Translations under genes and position numbers: made by a program
Notes under the pieces: model-generated
Databases searched by the model: none
Told to the model about the DNA's origin: nothing
Seen by the model: only the letters and a program-made list of their open reading frames with translations
Shown here: positions 35,296 through 43,346 of the stretch, in pieces
Position numbering within the stretch: the first letter of the stretch is position 1
Layout: every line of letters begins with the position of its first letter
Origin: Clostridiaceae bacterium M8S5
GTDB taxonomy: Bacteria > Bacillota > Clostridia > Tissierellales > MCWD3
DNA: 64,000 nucleotides
Direction of reading: 5' to 3'
Assembly: GCA_029227815.1 (NCBI GenBank)
Contig: CP118523.1
Span: 2,604,001 to 2,668,000 of the forward strand

Positions 35296-36357
35296 CTATA
35301 TATATGTTTTTATATCATTTTTACTTATTTTTTTAATAAAAGATTCTCCTATTTGTTTTAATAATATTATATTTAAACTATCACCCTTATTTTTCTTATC
35401 AAGACCTATAGTTTTTGCGAGTATCTCGTTATCCATCTCTGGCATTTCATATGATAAATTGAATTTTTTGATTATTTCTTCGAGAAGCTTAGTAGTTCCT
35501 TCTATAGTCATACCCATATCTTCGCTCTTTTTAGTAATATTGTACATACCTATTGCTACAGCCTCACCGTGAGTATACTTGTTATAATCATAGTATTTTT
35601 CTATAGCATGCCCTAAAGTGTGTCCAAAATTTAAGAGCATCCTTTCTCCATCATCTTTCTCATCTCGCTCGACTATATCCCTTTTTATCAAGCAACAATT
35701 TTGAATGATTTCTTCCATATTATTAAATAGTTCCTCTTCTCCTTTAATTTTCATTAGTTTATTAAACAATTCTTCATCTCTTATACATCCATATTTTATT
35801 ACTTCAGCCATCCCGTCATATAAGAATCTTTTATCAAGTGTTTTTAAAACCTCTGGGTCAATAAACACTACCTCAGGATGATAAAAGCTACCAACAAGAT
35901 TTTTACCTTCTAGTAAATTTACTGCAACTTTACCACCTACGCTACTGTCAATCTGAGCTAGAAGAGAAGTAGGTACTTGTATGAATGGTATTCCTCTAAG
36001 TAACGTAGAAGATACAAATCCTGCTAAATCTCCAACAACTCCTCCTCCAAAGGCAATTATCATATCTCCTCTAGATATTTCAAAGTCTAAAAGTTCCTTA
36101 TATATATTTGTGGCAATATCTAGTGATTTGCTCTTTTCACCAGGCTGAATCACAATGGTTTTAGTTTCAAAATCATGGTTAGTCAAAGAGTTAATCATTT
36201 CTTCACCATATAACTTCTCAACATTTGAATCAGTTATAATAGCAATTTTTCTATTGTTGTATATTTTTTTTATTTCATTACCTATATTCTTTAAAATCCC
36301 TTTTTCTATAATTATAGAATATTGTTTTTGTGGAAGCTTTACTTCTAAAATAGACAT
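35296..36357 (-). CDS. aroB: 3-dehydroquinate synthase
   Basis: 353-residue NAD- and metal-dependent enzyme that cyclises DAHP. Seen: AFGGGVVGDLAGFVSSTLLR, PTSLLAQIDSSVGGKVAVN, GMAEVIKYGCI and the metal-binding LLNFGHTLGHAIEKY plus HGEAVAIGM. AAAGGAAATAAGC precedes the ATG. It begins one base after tyrA ends. Confidence 0.97.
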   Translation of the reverse strand: MSILEVKLPQKQYSIIIEKGILKNIGNEIKKIYNNRKIAIITDSNVEKLYGEEMINSLTNHDFETKTIVIQPGEKSKSLDIATNIYKELLDFEISRGDMIIAFGGGVVGDLAGFVSSTLLRGIPFIQVPTSLLAQIDSSVGGKVAVNLLEGKNLVGSFYHPEVVFIDPEVLKTLDKRFLYDGMAEVIKYGCIRDEELFNKLMKIKGEEELFNNMEEIIQNCCLIKRDIVERDEKDDGERMLLNFGHTLGHAIEKYYDYNKYTHGEAVAIGMYNITKKSEDMGMTIEGTTKLLEEIIKKFNLSYEMPEMDNEILAKTIGLDKKNKGDSLNIILLKQIGESFIKKISKNDIKTYI

Positions 36358-36358
36358 A

Positions 36359-37210
36359 TTAGCTTATTTCCTTTCTTTTTTGACTGCCTTTTGTAAATAG
36401 AAAATTTAATTTCTCTTTATCATTACTTATAATAGCCTTTTTAAAATTTGCTATGCTATTTTCAAATATTTCGATTTGCTTAAGTATATTTACACTATTA
36501 TCCATAATAAGCTCTTGCCAAAGGTCTGAATTTATTATTGCCACTCTTGTAGCACCTTTATAGCTTCCTGAGACAAAACGCTTAGTATCTAGTCCTCTAT
36601 TAGCGCAGTTGATTAAAGCTGAAGCAATTATATGAGGAAGCTGACTTGTATAAGCAATAATCTCATCATGTCTTTTTGGCTCTAATTTTATAATATTTGT
36701 ACATCCAATCAACCTTATGATTTTTTCAATCTTTTCAATATTATCTTTCTTGTTTTCATTAATAGGTGTAATTAGATAATTTGCGTTATTAAAAATATTT
36801 TTATCAGCATACTCTAATCCCTGGCTTTCTCTCCCTGCCATTGGATGTCCTCCAATAAAATCTAAATCATCTCTGATATCTTTGTATATTTCTTTTATTA
36901 GTTTTTCCTTTATACCAGCTGTATCTGTTATAATTGCACCTGACTTAAAACTATCCATATTGTCCTTTACAAATTTAACGGTTAATTCTGGATATATACA
37001 TGTAATTATTATATCAGATTTTTTTAAAGGAATCTCAGGATTAATATATCCTTTATCTATTATTTTCATTTCCTCAGCAGTTTTTATTACATCTACATCA
37101 ATATCTATTCCCCAAATATTTTTAGGATTCAGCTCCTTTAGAGCCATTGCAAAAGAACCTCCAATAAGCCCAAGACCTACTATCGTAATATTAAAGTCTA
37201 ATTTAGACAA
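36359..37210 (-). CDS. tyrA: Prephenate dehydrogenase
   Basis: NAD-dependent oxidative decarboxylation of prephenate to 4-hydroxyphenylpyruvate. About 283 residues. NAD fold GLGLIGGSFAMALKE near the N-terminus; GGHPMAGRESQG; a helical C-terminal domain with SQLPHIIASAL. No ACT domain is present. The start is uncertain: GTG at 37219 or 37216, or TTG at 37210; I choose the TTG because AGGGG then lies eight bases upstream. It follows aroF almost without gap. Confidence 0.93.
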   Translation of the reverse strand: MSKLDFNITIVGLGLIGGSFAMALKELNPKNIWGIDIDVDVIKTAEEMKIIDKGYINPEIPLKKSDIIITCIYPELTVKFVKDNMDSFKSGAIITDTAGIKEKLIKEIYKDIRDDLDFIGGHPMAGRESQGLEYADKNIFNNANYLITPINENKKDNIEKIEKIIRLIGCTNIIKLEPKRHDEIIAYTSQLPHIIASALINCANRGLDTKRFVSGSYKGATRVAIINSDLWQELIMDNSVNILKQIEIFENSIANFKKAIISNDKEKLNFLFTKGSQKRKEIS

Positions 37211-37221
37211 GAGCACCACCC

Positions 37222-38235
37222 CTATATTTCTTTATTTTCTATATTTGCAAGTTTCTTTAATTTGCTTACCAAATCATTAAATCTCTCTGGTGTAATTGAT
37301 TGCTGACCATCACATCTTGCATTTGCAGGATCATTATGGACTTCAACCATTAATCCATCTGCCCCTACTGCTAAAGCTGCTTTTGCTAACGGCTCTACTA
37401 ACCACCATAACCCTGCTGCATGACTTGGATCTACTATTACTGGTAAATGGCTATGCTTTTTTATTACTGGTATAGCACTAAGGTCTAATGTATTTCTTGT
37501 ATATTTTTCAAAGGTTCTTATTCCTCTTTCACAAAGTATAACATGCTCATTTCCCTCTGACATAATATACTCTGCAGCCATTAGTAACTCTTCGATTGTA
37601 GCTGACATTCCCCTTTTTAGTAGAATAGGTTTTTTTGTTTTTCCAACTTCTTTTAACAAATCGAAATTTTGCATATTTCTTGCACCAATTTGAATTACAT
37701 CAACATCTTCAACAAATCTTTCTATTTTATCAGCAGACATAAGCTCTGTGACTATTGGAAGCCCCGTCTTCTCTCTAGCAAGTTTAAGAAGCTCCAATCC
37801 TTCCTCACGCATACCTTGAAAACTATAAGGAGATGTTCTTGGCTTAAATGCTCCTCCTCTTAAAAAGCTCGCTCCACTTTCTTTGATCTCTTCAGCAATG
37901 CTTATTAGTTGTTGCTTGCTTTCAACAGAGCAAGGCCCTGCTATAATAGAAAACTTACTTCCTCCAATCTGCTTATCTCCTATTTTTACAATTGTATCCT
38001 GAGGATGAAATATCCTATTTGCCTTTTTATAAGGTTCCTGAACAAATATTACTTTCTCCACATCTCTATTAGCCTGTATCTGAGATCTATCAATCTTACT
38101 TGTATCACCTACTAGTCCAAATACACTATAATTTTCACCTACTATTTCATGTGTTTGGCAACCTAAGCTTTCCATTTTATTTTTAAGTTTATTAATCGTT
38201 TCTATCGATGTTTTTGGCTTCATTACAATAATCAT
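37222..38235 (-). CDS. aroF: 3-deoxy-7-phosphoheptulonate (DAHP) synthase
   Basis: First enzyme of the aromatic pathway, type I-beta, 337 residues. An N-terminal ferredoxin-like regulatory domain (about 1-70, ETINKLKNKMESLGCQTHEI) is fused to the barrel, which shows SIIAGPCSVESKQQL, GASFLRGGAFKPRTSPYSFQ, QIGARNMQNFDLL and the metal-site HLPVIVDPSHAAG. The N-terminal domain is where aromatic amino acids inhibit such enzymes. First structural gene after the leader peptide and terminator; AGGAGAAG lies before the ATG. Confidence 0.97.
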   Translation of the reverse strand: MIIVMKPKTSIETINKLKNKMESLGCQTHEIVGENYSVFGLVGDTSKIDRSQIQANRDVEKVIFVQEPYKKANRIFHPQDTIVKIGDKQIGGSKFSIIAGPCSVESKQQLISIAEEIKESGASFLRGGAFKPRTSPYSFQGMREEGLELLKLAREKTGLPIVTELMSADKIERFVEDVDVIQIGARNMQNFDLLKEVGKTKKPILLKRGMSATIEELLMAAEYIMSEGNEHVILCERGIRTFEKYTRNTLDLSAIPVIKKHSHLPVIVDPSHAAGLWWLVEPLAKAALAVGADGLMVEVHNDPANARCDGQQSITPERFNDLVSKLKKLANIENKEI

Positions 38236-38324
38236 TTTTGTCTTCTCCTCTCATAATTAACTTCTTTATCTATCGTTCCCATGGGTTTTATAAACAAATA
38301 ATATTTTCTGCAGAATATTATCTA

Positions 38325-38359
38325 TAAAAAAAAGAAGACTCGTACTAATGAGTCTTCTT
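38325..38359 (-). terminator. Attenuator terminator before the aromatic operon
   Basis: Minus-strand hairpin AAGAAGACTC / GAGTCTTCTT, loop ATTAGTAC, then eight T. It lies 40 bases after the leader peptide stop and 90 bases before aroF. The run CTCATTAG in its 5' arm and loop is perfectly complementary to CTAATGAG at 38450-38443 inside the leader coding sequence, giving a competing fold. Confidence 0.85.
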
Positions 38360-38400
38360 GGTTTACTATATATGTTTAATAAAGGTCTATATTTGATAAT

Positions 38401-38580
38401 TTATACCTTTAAGCCATATGCTAATAAATATTTACTCCTATTCTCATTAGAAAGATTTTTCCATATTTTATTACAAAACAAATAACCAACGCTAAAATAA
38501 AAGTAAAAATAATAGCCCCAGTAAAAAGCAAAAAAACTATAATATTGTTTTGCACTCATCTTTCTAATAAGTTTTTCCAT
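38401..38580 (-). CDS. Aromatic-rich leader peptide of the aro operon
   Basis: 59 codons with GGAGG eight bases before the ATG. Residues 12-35 contain 16 aromatic residues out of 24: eight Tyr, seven Phe and one Trp (QYYSFFAFYW, then GYYFYFYF, then SVGYLF). The rest is ordinary and basic (KIWKNLSNENRSKY). It stands between a consensus promoter and an intrinsic terminator ahead of aroF-tyrA-aroB-aroA-aroC-pheA-aroE. This is the layout of classical translation-coupled attenuation, where lack of charged Phe/Tyr(/Trp) tRNA stalls the ribosome. The peptide is long for a leader peptide (pheL 15, trpL 14 residues). A membrane helix as alternative reading is possible but the context favours a leader. 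Confidence 0.8.
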   Translation of the reverse strand: MEKLIRKMSAKQYYSFFAFYWGYYFYFYFSVGYLFCNKIWKNLSNENRSKYLLAYGLKV

Positions 38581-38664
38581 TTTTATTTCCTCCAAGTTTT
38601 ATATGCAAATGCATCTATAAAATCAAATCATTTTTTTTATTTCATAAAATTTATATTGAAATTG

Positions 38665-38692
38665 ATTATATCAGATAAAAAAAAGAAGTCAA
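38665..38692 (-). promoter_or_regulatory. Sigma-A promoter of the aro operon leader
   Basis: Minus-strand TTGACT (38692-38687), 16-base spacer, TATAAT (38670-38665). Transcription should begin near 38658, about 80 bases before the leader peptide start. Confidence 0.8.
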
Positions 38693-38850
38693 TAACTTTT
38701 TAAAAATTTAAAAACTTTTTTAATTTATAAAATATTTTTAACACGATTAGAAAACAAATAATATTTGCTCTTAGTAAGAGCTATCATCTGCATTACACCT
38801 AAGTATAATTATCTGTAATAGCTCTAGTTTTACACTAATTATCCAAAAAA

Positions 38851-38874
38851 CCCAACTGTTTTTCTACAGTTGGG
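38851..38874. terminator. Hairpin flanking repeat copy 3, left
   Basis: CCCAACTGT...ACAGTTGGG with a TTTTTCT loop, immediately left of repeat copy 3. A near copy lies on the right side of the repeat (39028-39052). On its own it resembles a terminator stem. Confidence 0.55.
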
Positions 38875-38881
38875 TGAGGTT

Positions 38882-39027
38882 GATGACAAAGTCATCTAGA
38901 TAGCAGACTGTAGTAAAGGTTCAATTTCAAGGCGTGTTAAAATTGAGTAGCACAGCTTACTTAGAGGTAAGTGAGCAACGGAAATTTTAATAACAACGCA
39001 GAAATTGGGCTTTTGTCTACAGTCTGC
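38882..39027 (+). repeat. Dispersed structured repeat, copy 3 (best preserved)
   Basis: Begins with the hairpin GATGACAAAGTCATC. The outer arms GCAGACTGTAG and CTACAGTCTGC pair over 11 bases. Inside, CAATTTC pairs GAAATTG, TTAAAATT pairs AATTTTAA, and the centre is GCTTACTT-AGAGGT-AAGTGAGC (eight pairs, six-base loop). The whole folds as one long branched hairpin. Copies 1 and 2 lie at 29153 and 30721. No gene is contained. Confidence 0.85.
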
Positions 39028-39052
39028 CCCAACTGTTTTTCCACAGTTAGGT
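39028..39052 (-). terminator. Hairpin flanking repeat copy 3, right; likely NRPS terminator
   Basis: CCCAACTGTTTTTCCACAGT, near-copy of the hairpin at 38851-38874. It lies about 50 bases beyond the NRPS stop on the minus strand, so it could end that transcript. Confidence 0.5.
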
Positions 39053-39099
39053 TTAACGTCACTGAATTATTTTCCTTATTAATTACTAATATTTTAATT

Positions 39100-42000
39100 T
39101 TAAAGAAACTCAACCTCTTCACAATATTGGATCATTTTTCTAATATGGTCTTTATCTAAACGTAACCAGTCAAATCCTAAAGCTTTTAAATGCATATTCG
39201 TTTTGTCAGACGTATTTACAAAATTAGTCTTATCATTAATATCAAACAACTCCGAATGTAGCAAGAAATCTTCTATATGTTTTTTTACTTTTGGATTATT
39301 ATAATTATCATATAAATAATCTAAAAACAATTCTGTTTCCATTTTATTGAGTTTGTAGCTTAGTTCTGCTTGATTTATGAAATCACCAATCTTAGCTATG
39401 CTTACTGTATTTGGATTTGACAAGTGATAAATCTCATTTATAGCTCCTTTTCTATTATAAAGTAATACAAATGCTTTGCGGACATTATCTACAAACGAAA
39501 AATCATATGAGTTAATATTTAAGGAAGGTACTGCTCCAATCTTCATCAAAGATTTTATCAAAGTATAAAACGCATTATCTTTTATATTTTCTTGGAACTT
39601 CCCTGTATCTGAATTAAACATTAGATTACCTATTCTGAATATACTTGTGTTTATTCCTTTATCTCTTGCTTCTATCACTAATTTTTCTGCTAAGAACTTT
39701 GTCTTTACATAAAAATTTTCTATCTCTTGACCCATGTCACAATCATACTCAGTAAATAGAACTATTTCTTTATCATTTATTTTTCCTGATGCAACACTCA
39801 TTGTTGAAATATGTTTTAAATCTTTTATTTTTATATTAAGGGCAAAATCAATTAGTCTCTGAATACCAGCTACATTTATCTCATAAAAATCGCTATAAAT
39901 TCCATAGTGTTTAACATTTGCTGCTGCGATTATTATACAGTCAATTTTCTTACTTAATTTATAATAAATCTCTTCTGGTATACCAAATCTATCTTTAGTT
40001 AAATCTCCATTGATTATAATTATTCTATCCTTGTATATCTCATAAAGATTTTCACCAAAATAAAACTCCATTTTATCTCTTAATCTTTCTATAGCCTTGT
40101 CTTGATTTTCCCCTCTCATCAACGCGAAAACTTTACAATTTCTTGATGTTTTAAGAATTTCATAGAGCAAATTTACGCCCAAATAACCAGTAGCTCCTGT
40201 TAATAGGATGTTCTTGTATTTAATTTGCTCATGGATATCTTTATAATCAAATTTTCTGTTTATTTCTCTGTATCGATTGTATTCTTCTTTTGTATTCTCT
40301 GATAAATCTCTATTGTCACTATCTTTGTATACCTCTTTAATTTTACAAAATTTGTCTTTTAAATTATCTTCTTTCAATGTGAGTCTTTTTTCTAACTCAC
40401 TAATTGTAGGATACTCAAAAATATCATTTGTATTTATTTCAAAATCAACTGCTAAACTCGAAACTACTCTAATAGCTTTTAATGAGTTCCCTCCAATTTC
40501 AAAGAAATTATCATTTATACCTACTTTATCTATACCTAGTTCCTTTTGCCACAAGTTTGCTATTTTATGTTGCATTTCGTTTGTTGGTGGTACATATTTT
40601 ACTCCAGTATTTAATTTACTGCTTAGCTTGGATAAAGCTTTCCTGTCAATTTTACCAGTCGGCGTCAATGGCATCTTATCAAGCTGTACAAAGTAAGACG
40701 GAATCATATAATCAGGTATTTCCTTTAGAAGCTTTTCTCTTAATTTATGTACTGTAAGATTTTCACTTGCTATTACATATCCACATAAATATTTGTTTCC
40801 CGATTCATCTTCTTTTGCTAATACTACTGCTTCTCTAATCATCTCTTGTTTTAGAAGAAAACTTTCTACCTCCCCTAACTCTATTCTAAAACCTCTTATC
40901 TTGACTTGATAATCTTTTCTTCCTAAAAACTCTATATTACCGTCAGGTAACCATCTTGCTAGGTCTCCTGTTTTGTACATTTTTGTTCCTAGAGCAAATG
41001 GATTATCTACAAATTTCTTAGCTGTGAGCTCTTGTCTATTTAAATACCCTCTAGCTAATCCATCTCCGCTAACACACAACTCACCATAACAACCTATTGG
41101 TTTGAGCAAACCGTTTTCATATATTATATATGCATATGAGTTAGACACAGGCTTACCAATAGGTATAGAAGTATTGCATTCTCTTTCAAGAGAATATGTT
41201 GTTGAAAATGTTCCATTTTCTGTTGGTCCATATGCATTAATTATTTTAAGCTCCTTACAATTTGTCCTTATCATGCTAGCATGCTTTGGAGATAATACAT
41301 CCCCACCTACTAGTAGATACCTTAAATCTTTAAACAAATCTACATTTTCCTCTGCCATTTGGTTGAGTAACTCTGGAGTGGAAAATATTATTGTAATGTT
41401 GTTTTCCACTATATATCTATGTAAAATATTTGTAATAACGACAGTTTCCTTTTTAGCTAGATGTAGCTCTAATCCGTTTAACAATGCTCCCCAAAGTTCA
41501 AATATTGAAGCATCAAATACTAAAGACCCCATTTGCAAAATTTTATCATCTTCTCTAAATTGCATATAATTAACACCCTTAACTAATCTGACAGCATTTC
41601 TGTGCTTGTTCATTACACCCTTTGGTTTTCCTGTTGTTCCAGATGTATAGATAATATAAGCTAGATTATCTGGATTTATCATGTTTTCTAGGTTAGTAAA
41701 ATCATCACTATAAAACTTTCCTAGAGATAGCTGGAGTTTCTCCCCTTTATAATCTATATTTTCTAATAATTCTTTTTTGCCTAATAAAATCTTAGGCTTG
41801 CTATCTCCTAATATGTATTCTATTCTTTCTTTAGGATAGTTAGGATCTATTGGTAAATACGCTCCCCCTGCTTTTAAAATTCCTAACATACCTATAATCA
41901 TCTCAATGGATTTATCTACAACTATTCCTACTATCGTATCTGCTTTTACTCCTTTTTTTCTTAGCTTTCTAGCCAAACTATTCGATTTTTGGTTTAGCTC

Positions 42001-42996
42001 TTTATATGTTATGTTATCTTCCTCAAAGACTACTGCTATTTTGTCTGGCAATTTTTCGACTTGCTCTTCAAATAACATACTGATAGTTTTGTTTCTTGGA
42101 TATTCTTTTTTTGTACAATTAAACTCACATATTATTTGCTCTTTTTCTTGGCTGGATAACATGTTTATATCTGCTAAACTTATATTGGCATCATAGATTA
42201 TTGTGTTCAAGATATTAATGTAATGTGATGCAAACCTTCTAATAGTTTCTACAGAAAATAGTTCTTTACAATATTCAAACTCTAGATGTATTTTTTCATT
42301 ATTTTTAATTATATTTAACCCAATATCATATCTAGACTGTTTCTTATCAGCATAGTAATCATCTAATATGAGATTATCACAATTAGTATATTGCTCGTCT
42401 TGGAAAAGAAATATAGTATCAAATAGTCTACTACCGCTAATATTTCCTCTGAGTTTTAAAATGTCTGTTATATCCTCAAGCTGATAGTCTTGATTCTCAT
42501 AAACATTTGATACATTTTGTTTTATTTCTACTAAGAAATCTATAAATTTTTTATCTTTATTTGGGTTAGTTCTTAAAGCTAGAGTATTATATTTATATAC
42601 GCTATTTGTCATTTCTAGTTGCCTTAACATTACAGGCAACCCAATTATTATATCATTTTGCTCTGTATATTTATACAACAGAGTAGTATACCCAGCTAAT
42701 AAAACATCATATAAGCTACTCTTTGTCTTTTTAACTATTTCTTCTAACCTTTTTATAAGATTTTTATTTAATTCAAGCTCTATTTTTCCTATATTGAAAT
42801 TTTGAATCATGGACCTGTGATTATCTAAAGGCATATTTAGAGCCGGTGGTTGCACACTGAAAATTTTAAGCCAATACTCCTCTTGTTTTTTTATGCTAAT
42901 GTCATTTTTTGATTCTGCAGTTACATATGAGTTCCTAAAAATATTTGCTAATCCTTTGCTAGAAAACTTACTTTTTTTTAAATGTTTATTTCTCAT
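39100..42996 (-). CDS. Single-module NRPS: truncated C - A - PCP - reductase
   Basis: 1298 residues. Residues about 30-300 match only the C-terminal half of a condensation domain (YKYTEQNDIIIGLPV, QDYQLEDI); the N-terminal lobe with HHxxxDG is absent. The adenylation domain (about 310-800) has YTSGTTGKPKG near 450, NAYGPTE and the late Lys in PTGKIDRKAL. By eye its ten-residue pocket code reads D-A-F-F-L-G-A-T-F-K, closest to Val/Ile codes. The carrier domain has FFEIGGNSLKA, Ser838. The C-terminal thioester reductase has LLTGATGYLG near 930 and the catalytic Tyr-x3-Lys near 1096 (FYVKTKF). It should load one branched-chain amino acid and release it as an aldehyde or alcohol. GGAGG precedes the ATG. 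No phosphopantetheinyl transferase, transporter or second module nearby. Confidence 0.9.
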   Translation of the reverse strand: MRNKHLKKSKFSSKGLANIFRNSYVTAESKNDISIKKQEEYWLKIFSVQPPALNMPLDNHRSMIQNFNIGKIELELNKNLIKRLEEIVKKTKSSLYDVLLAGYTTLLYKYTEQNDIIIGLPVMLRQLEMTNSVYKYNTLALRTNPNKDKKFIDFLVEIKQNVSNVYENQDYQLEDITDILKLRGNISGSRLFDTIFLFQDEQYTNCDNLILDDYYADKKQSRYDIGLNIIKNNEKIHLEFEYCKELFSVETIRRFASHYINILNTIIYDANISLADINMLSSQEKEQIICEFNCTKKEYPRNKTISMLFEEQVEKLPDKIAVVFEEDNITYKELNQKSNSLARKLRKKGVKADTIVGIVVDKSIEMIIGMLGILKAGGAYLPIDPNYPKERIEYILGDSKPKILLGKKELLENIDYKGEKLQLSLGKFYSDDFTNLENMINPDNLAYIIYTSGTTGKPKGVMNKHRNAVRLVKGVNYMQFREDDKILQMGSLVFDASIFELWGALLNGLELHLAKKETVVITNILHRYIVENNITIIFSTPELLNQMAEENVDLFKDLRYLLVGGDVLSPKHASMIRTNCKELKIINAYGPTENGTFSTTYSLERECNTSIPIGKPVSNSYAYIIYENGLLKPIGCYGELCVSGDGLARGYLNRQELTAKKFVDNPFALGTKMYKTGDLARWLPDGNIEFLGRKDYQVKIRGFRIELGEVESFLLKQEMIREAVVLAKEDESGNKYLCGYVIASENLTVHKLREKLLKEIPDYMIPSYFVQLDKMPLTPTGKIDRKALSKLSSKLNTGVKYVPPTNEMQHKIANLWQKELGIDKVGINDNFFEIGGNSLKAIRVVSSLAVDFEINTNDIFEYPTISELEKRLTLKEDNLKDKFCKIKEVYKDSDNRDLSENTKEEYNRYREINRKFDYKDIHEQIKYKNILLTGATGYLGVNLLYEILKTSRNCKVFALMRGENQDKAIERLRDKMEFYFGENLYEIYKDRIIIINGDLTKDRFGIPEEIYYKLSKKIDCIIIAAANVKHYGIYSDFYEINVAGIQRLIDFALNIKIKDLKHISTMSVASGKINDKEIVLFTEYDCDMGQEIENFYVKTKFLAEKLVIEARDKGINTSIFRIGNLMFNSDTGKFQENIKDNAFYTLIKSLMKIGAVPSLNINSYDFSFVDNVRKAFVLLYNRKGAINEIYHLSNPNTVSIAKIGDFINQAELSYKLNKMETELFLDYLYDNYNNPKVKKHIEDFLLHSELFDINDKTNFVNTSDKTNMHLKALGFDWLRLDKDHIRKMIQYCEEVEFL

Positions 42997-43346
42997 TGTC
43001 TAATCCTCCATTTTAATGTGTATTTGAGTTTATTGTTTGACAGTTAATTTAACTGAAATATAGAACACACCTCCTGTTAATTATTCCAATATAGATTATT
43101 CTAATAGTGAGTTTGTTCCATTAATAATTTGATTATTGGTATTAAAATAGAGGGCTGTTAATTAATCAGCCCTCTTACTTGTGCTTGTATATATCTTCTT
43201 TTACATTTTCAATATACCTAGTCTATTATAACTATCCCATCTATAATCAAATTAAAACATTTTACTATTTCAACTAAATTATCTATTACCAAATCTAAAT
43301 TAATTCCTTTTCTGTCCATAACCGTTTTAACGGTACCTTATATCTT
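42997..43346. other. Intergenic between NRPS and HD-type gene, with terminator
   Basis: At 43149-43175 the repeat AGAGGGCTG / CAGCCCTCT forms a terminator hairpin for the upstream minus-strand gene. A 12-codon frame after AGGAGG near 43075 (GTG TTC TAT...) is too short to call. I looked for the missing condensation-domain N-lobe here and see no trace. Confidence 0.6.

Noticed and set aside
38401..38580. Reading the aromatic-rich frame as a small membrane protein
   Set aside because: The hydrophobic stretch is long enough for one helix, but the excess of Tyr/Phe, the promoter-leader-terminator order and the complementary attenuator segment fit a leader peptide better.
41102..41569. 155-residue plus-strand frame inside the NRPS adenylation domain
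   Set aside because: Shadow frame of a well-conserved A domain; no start signal.
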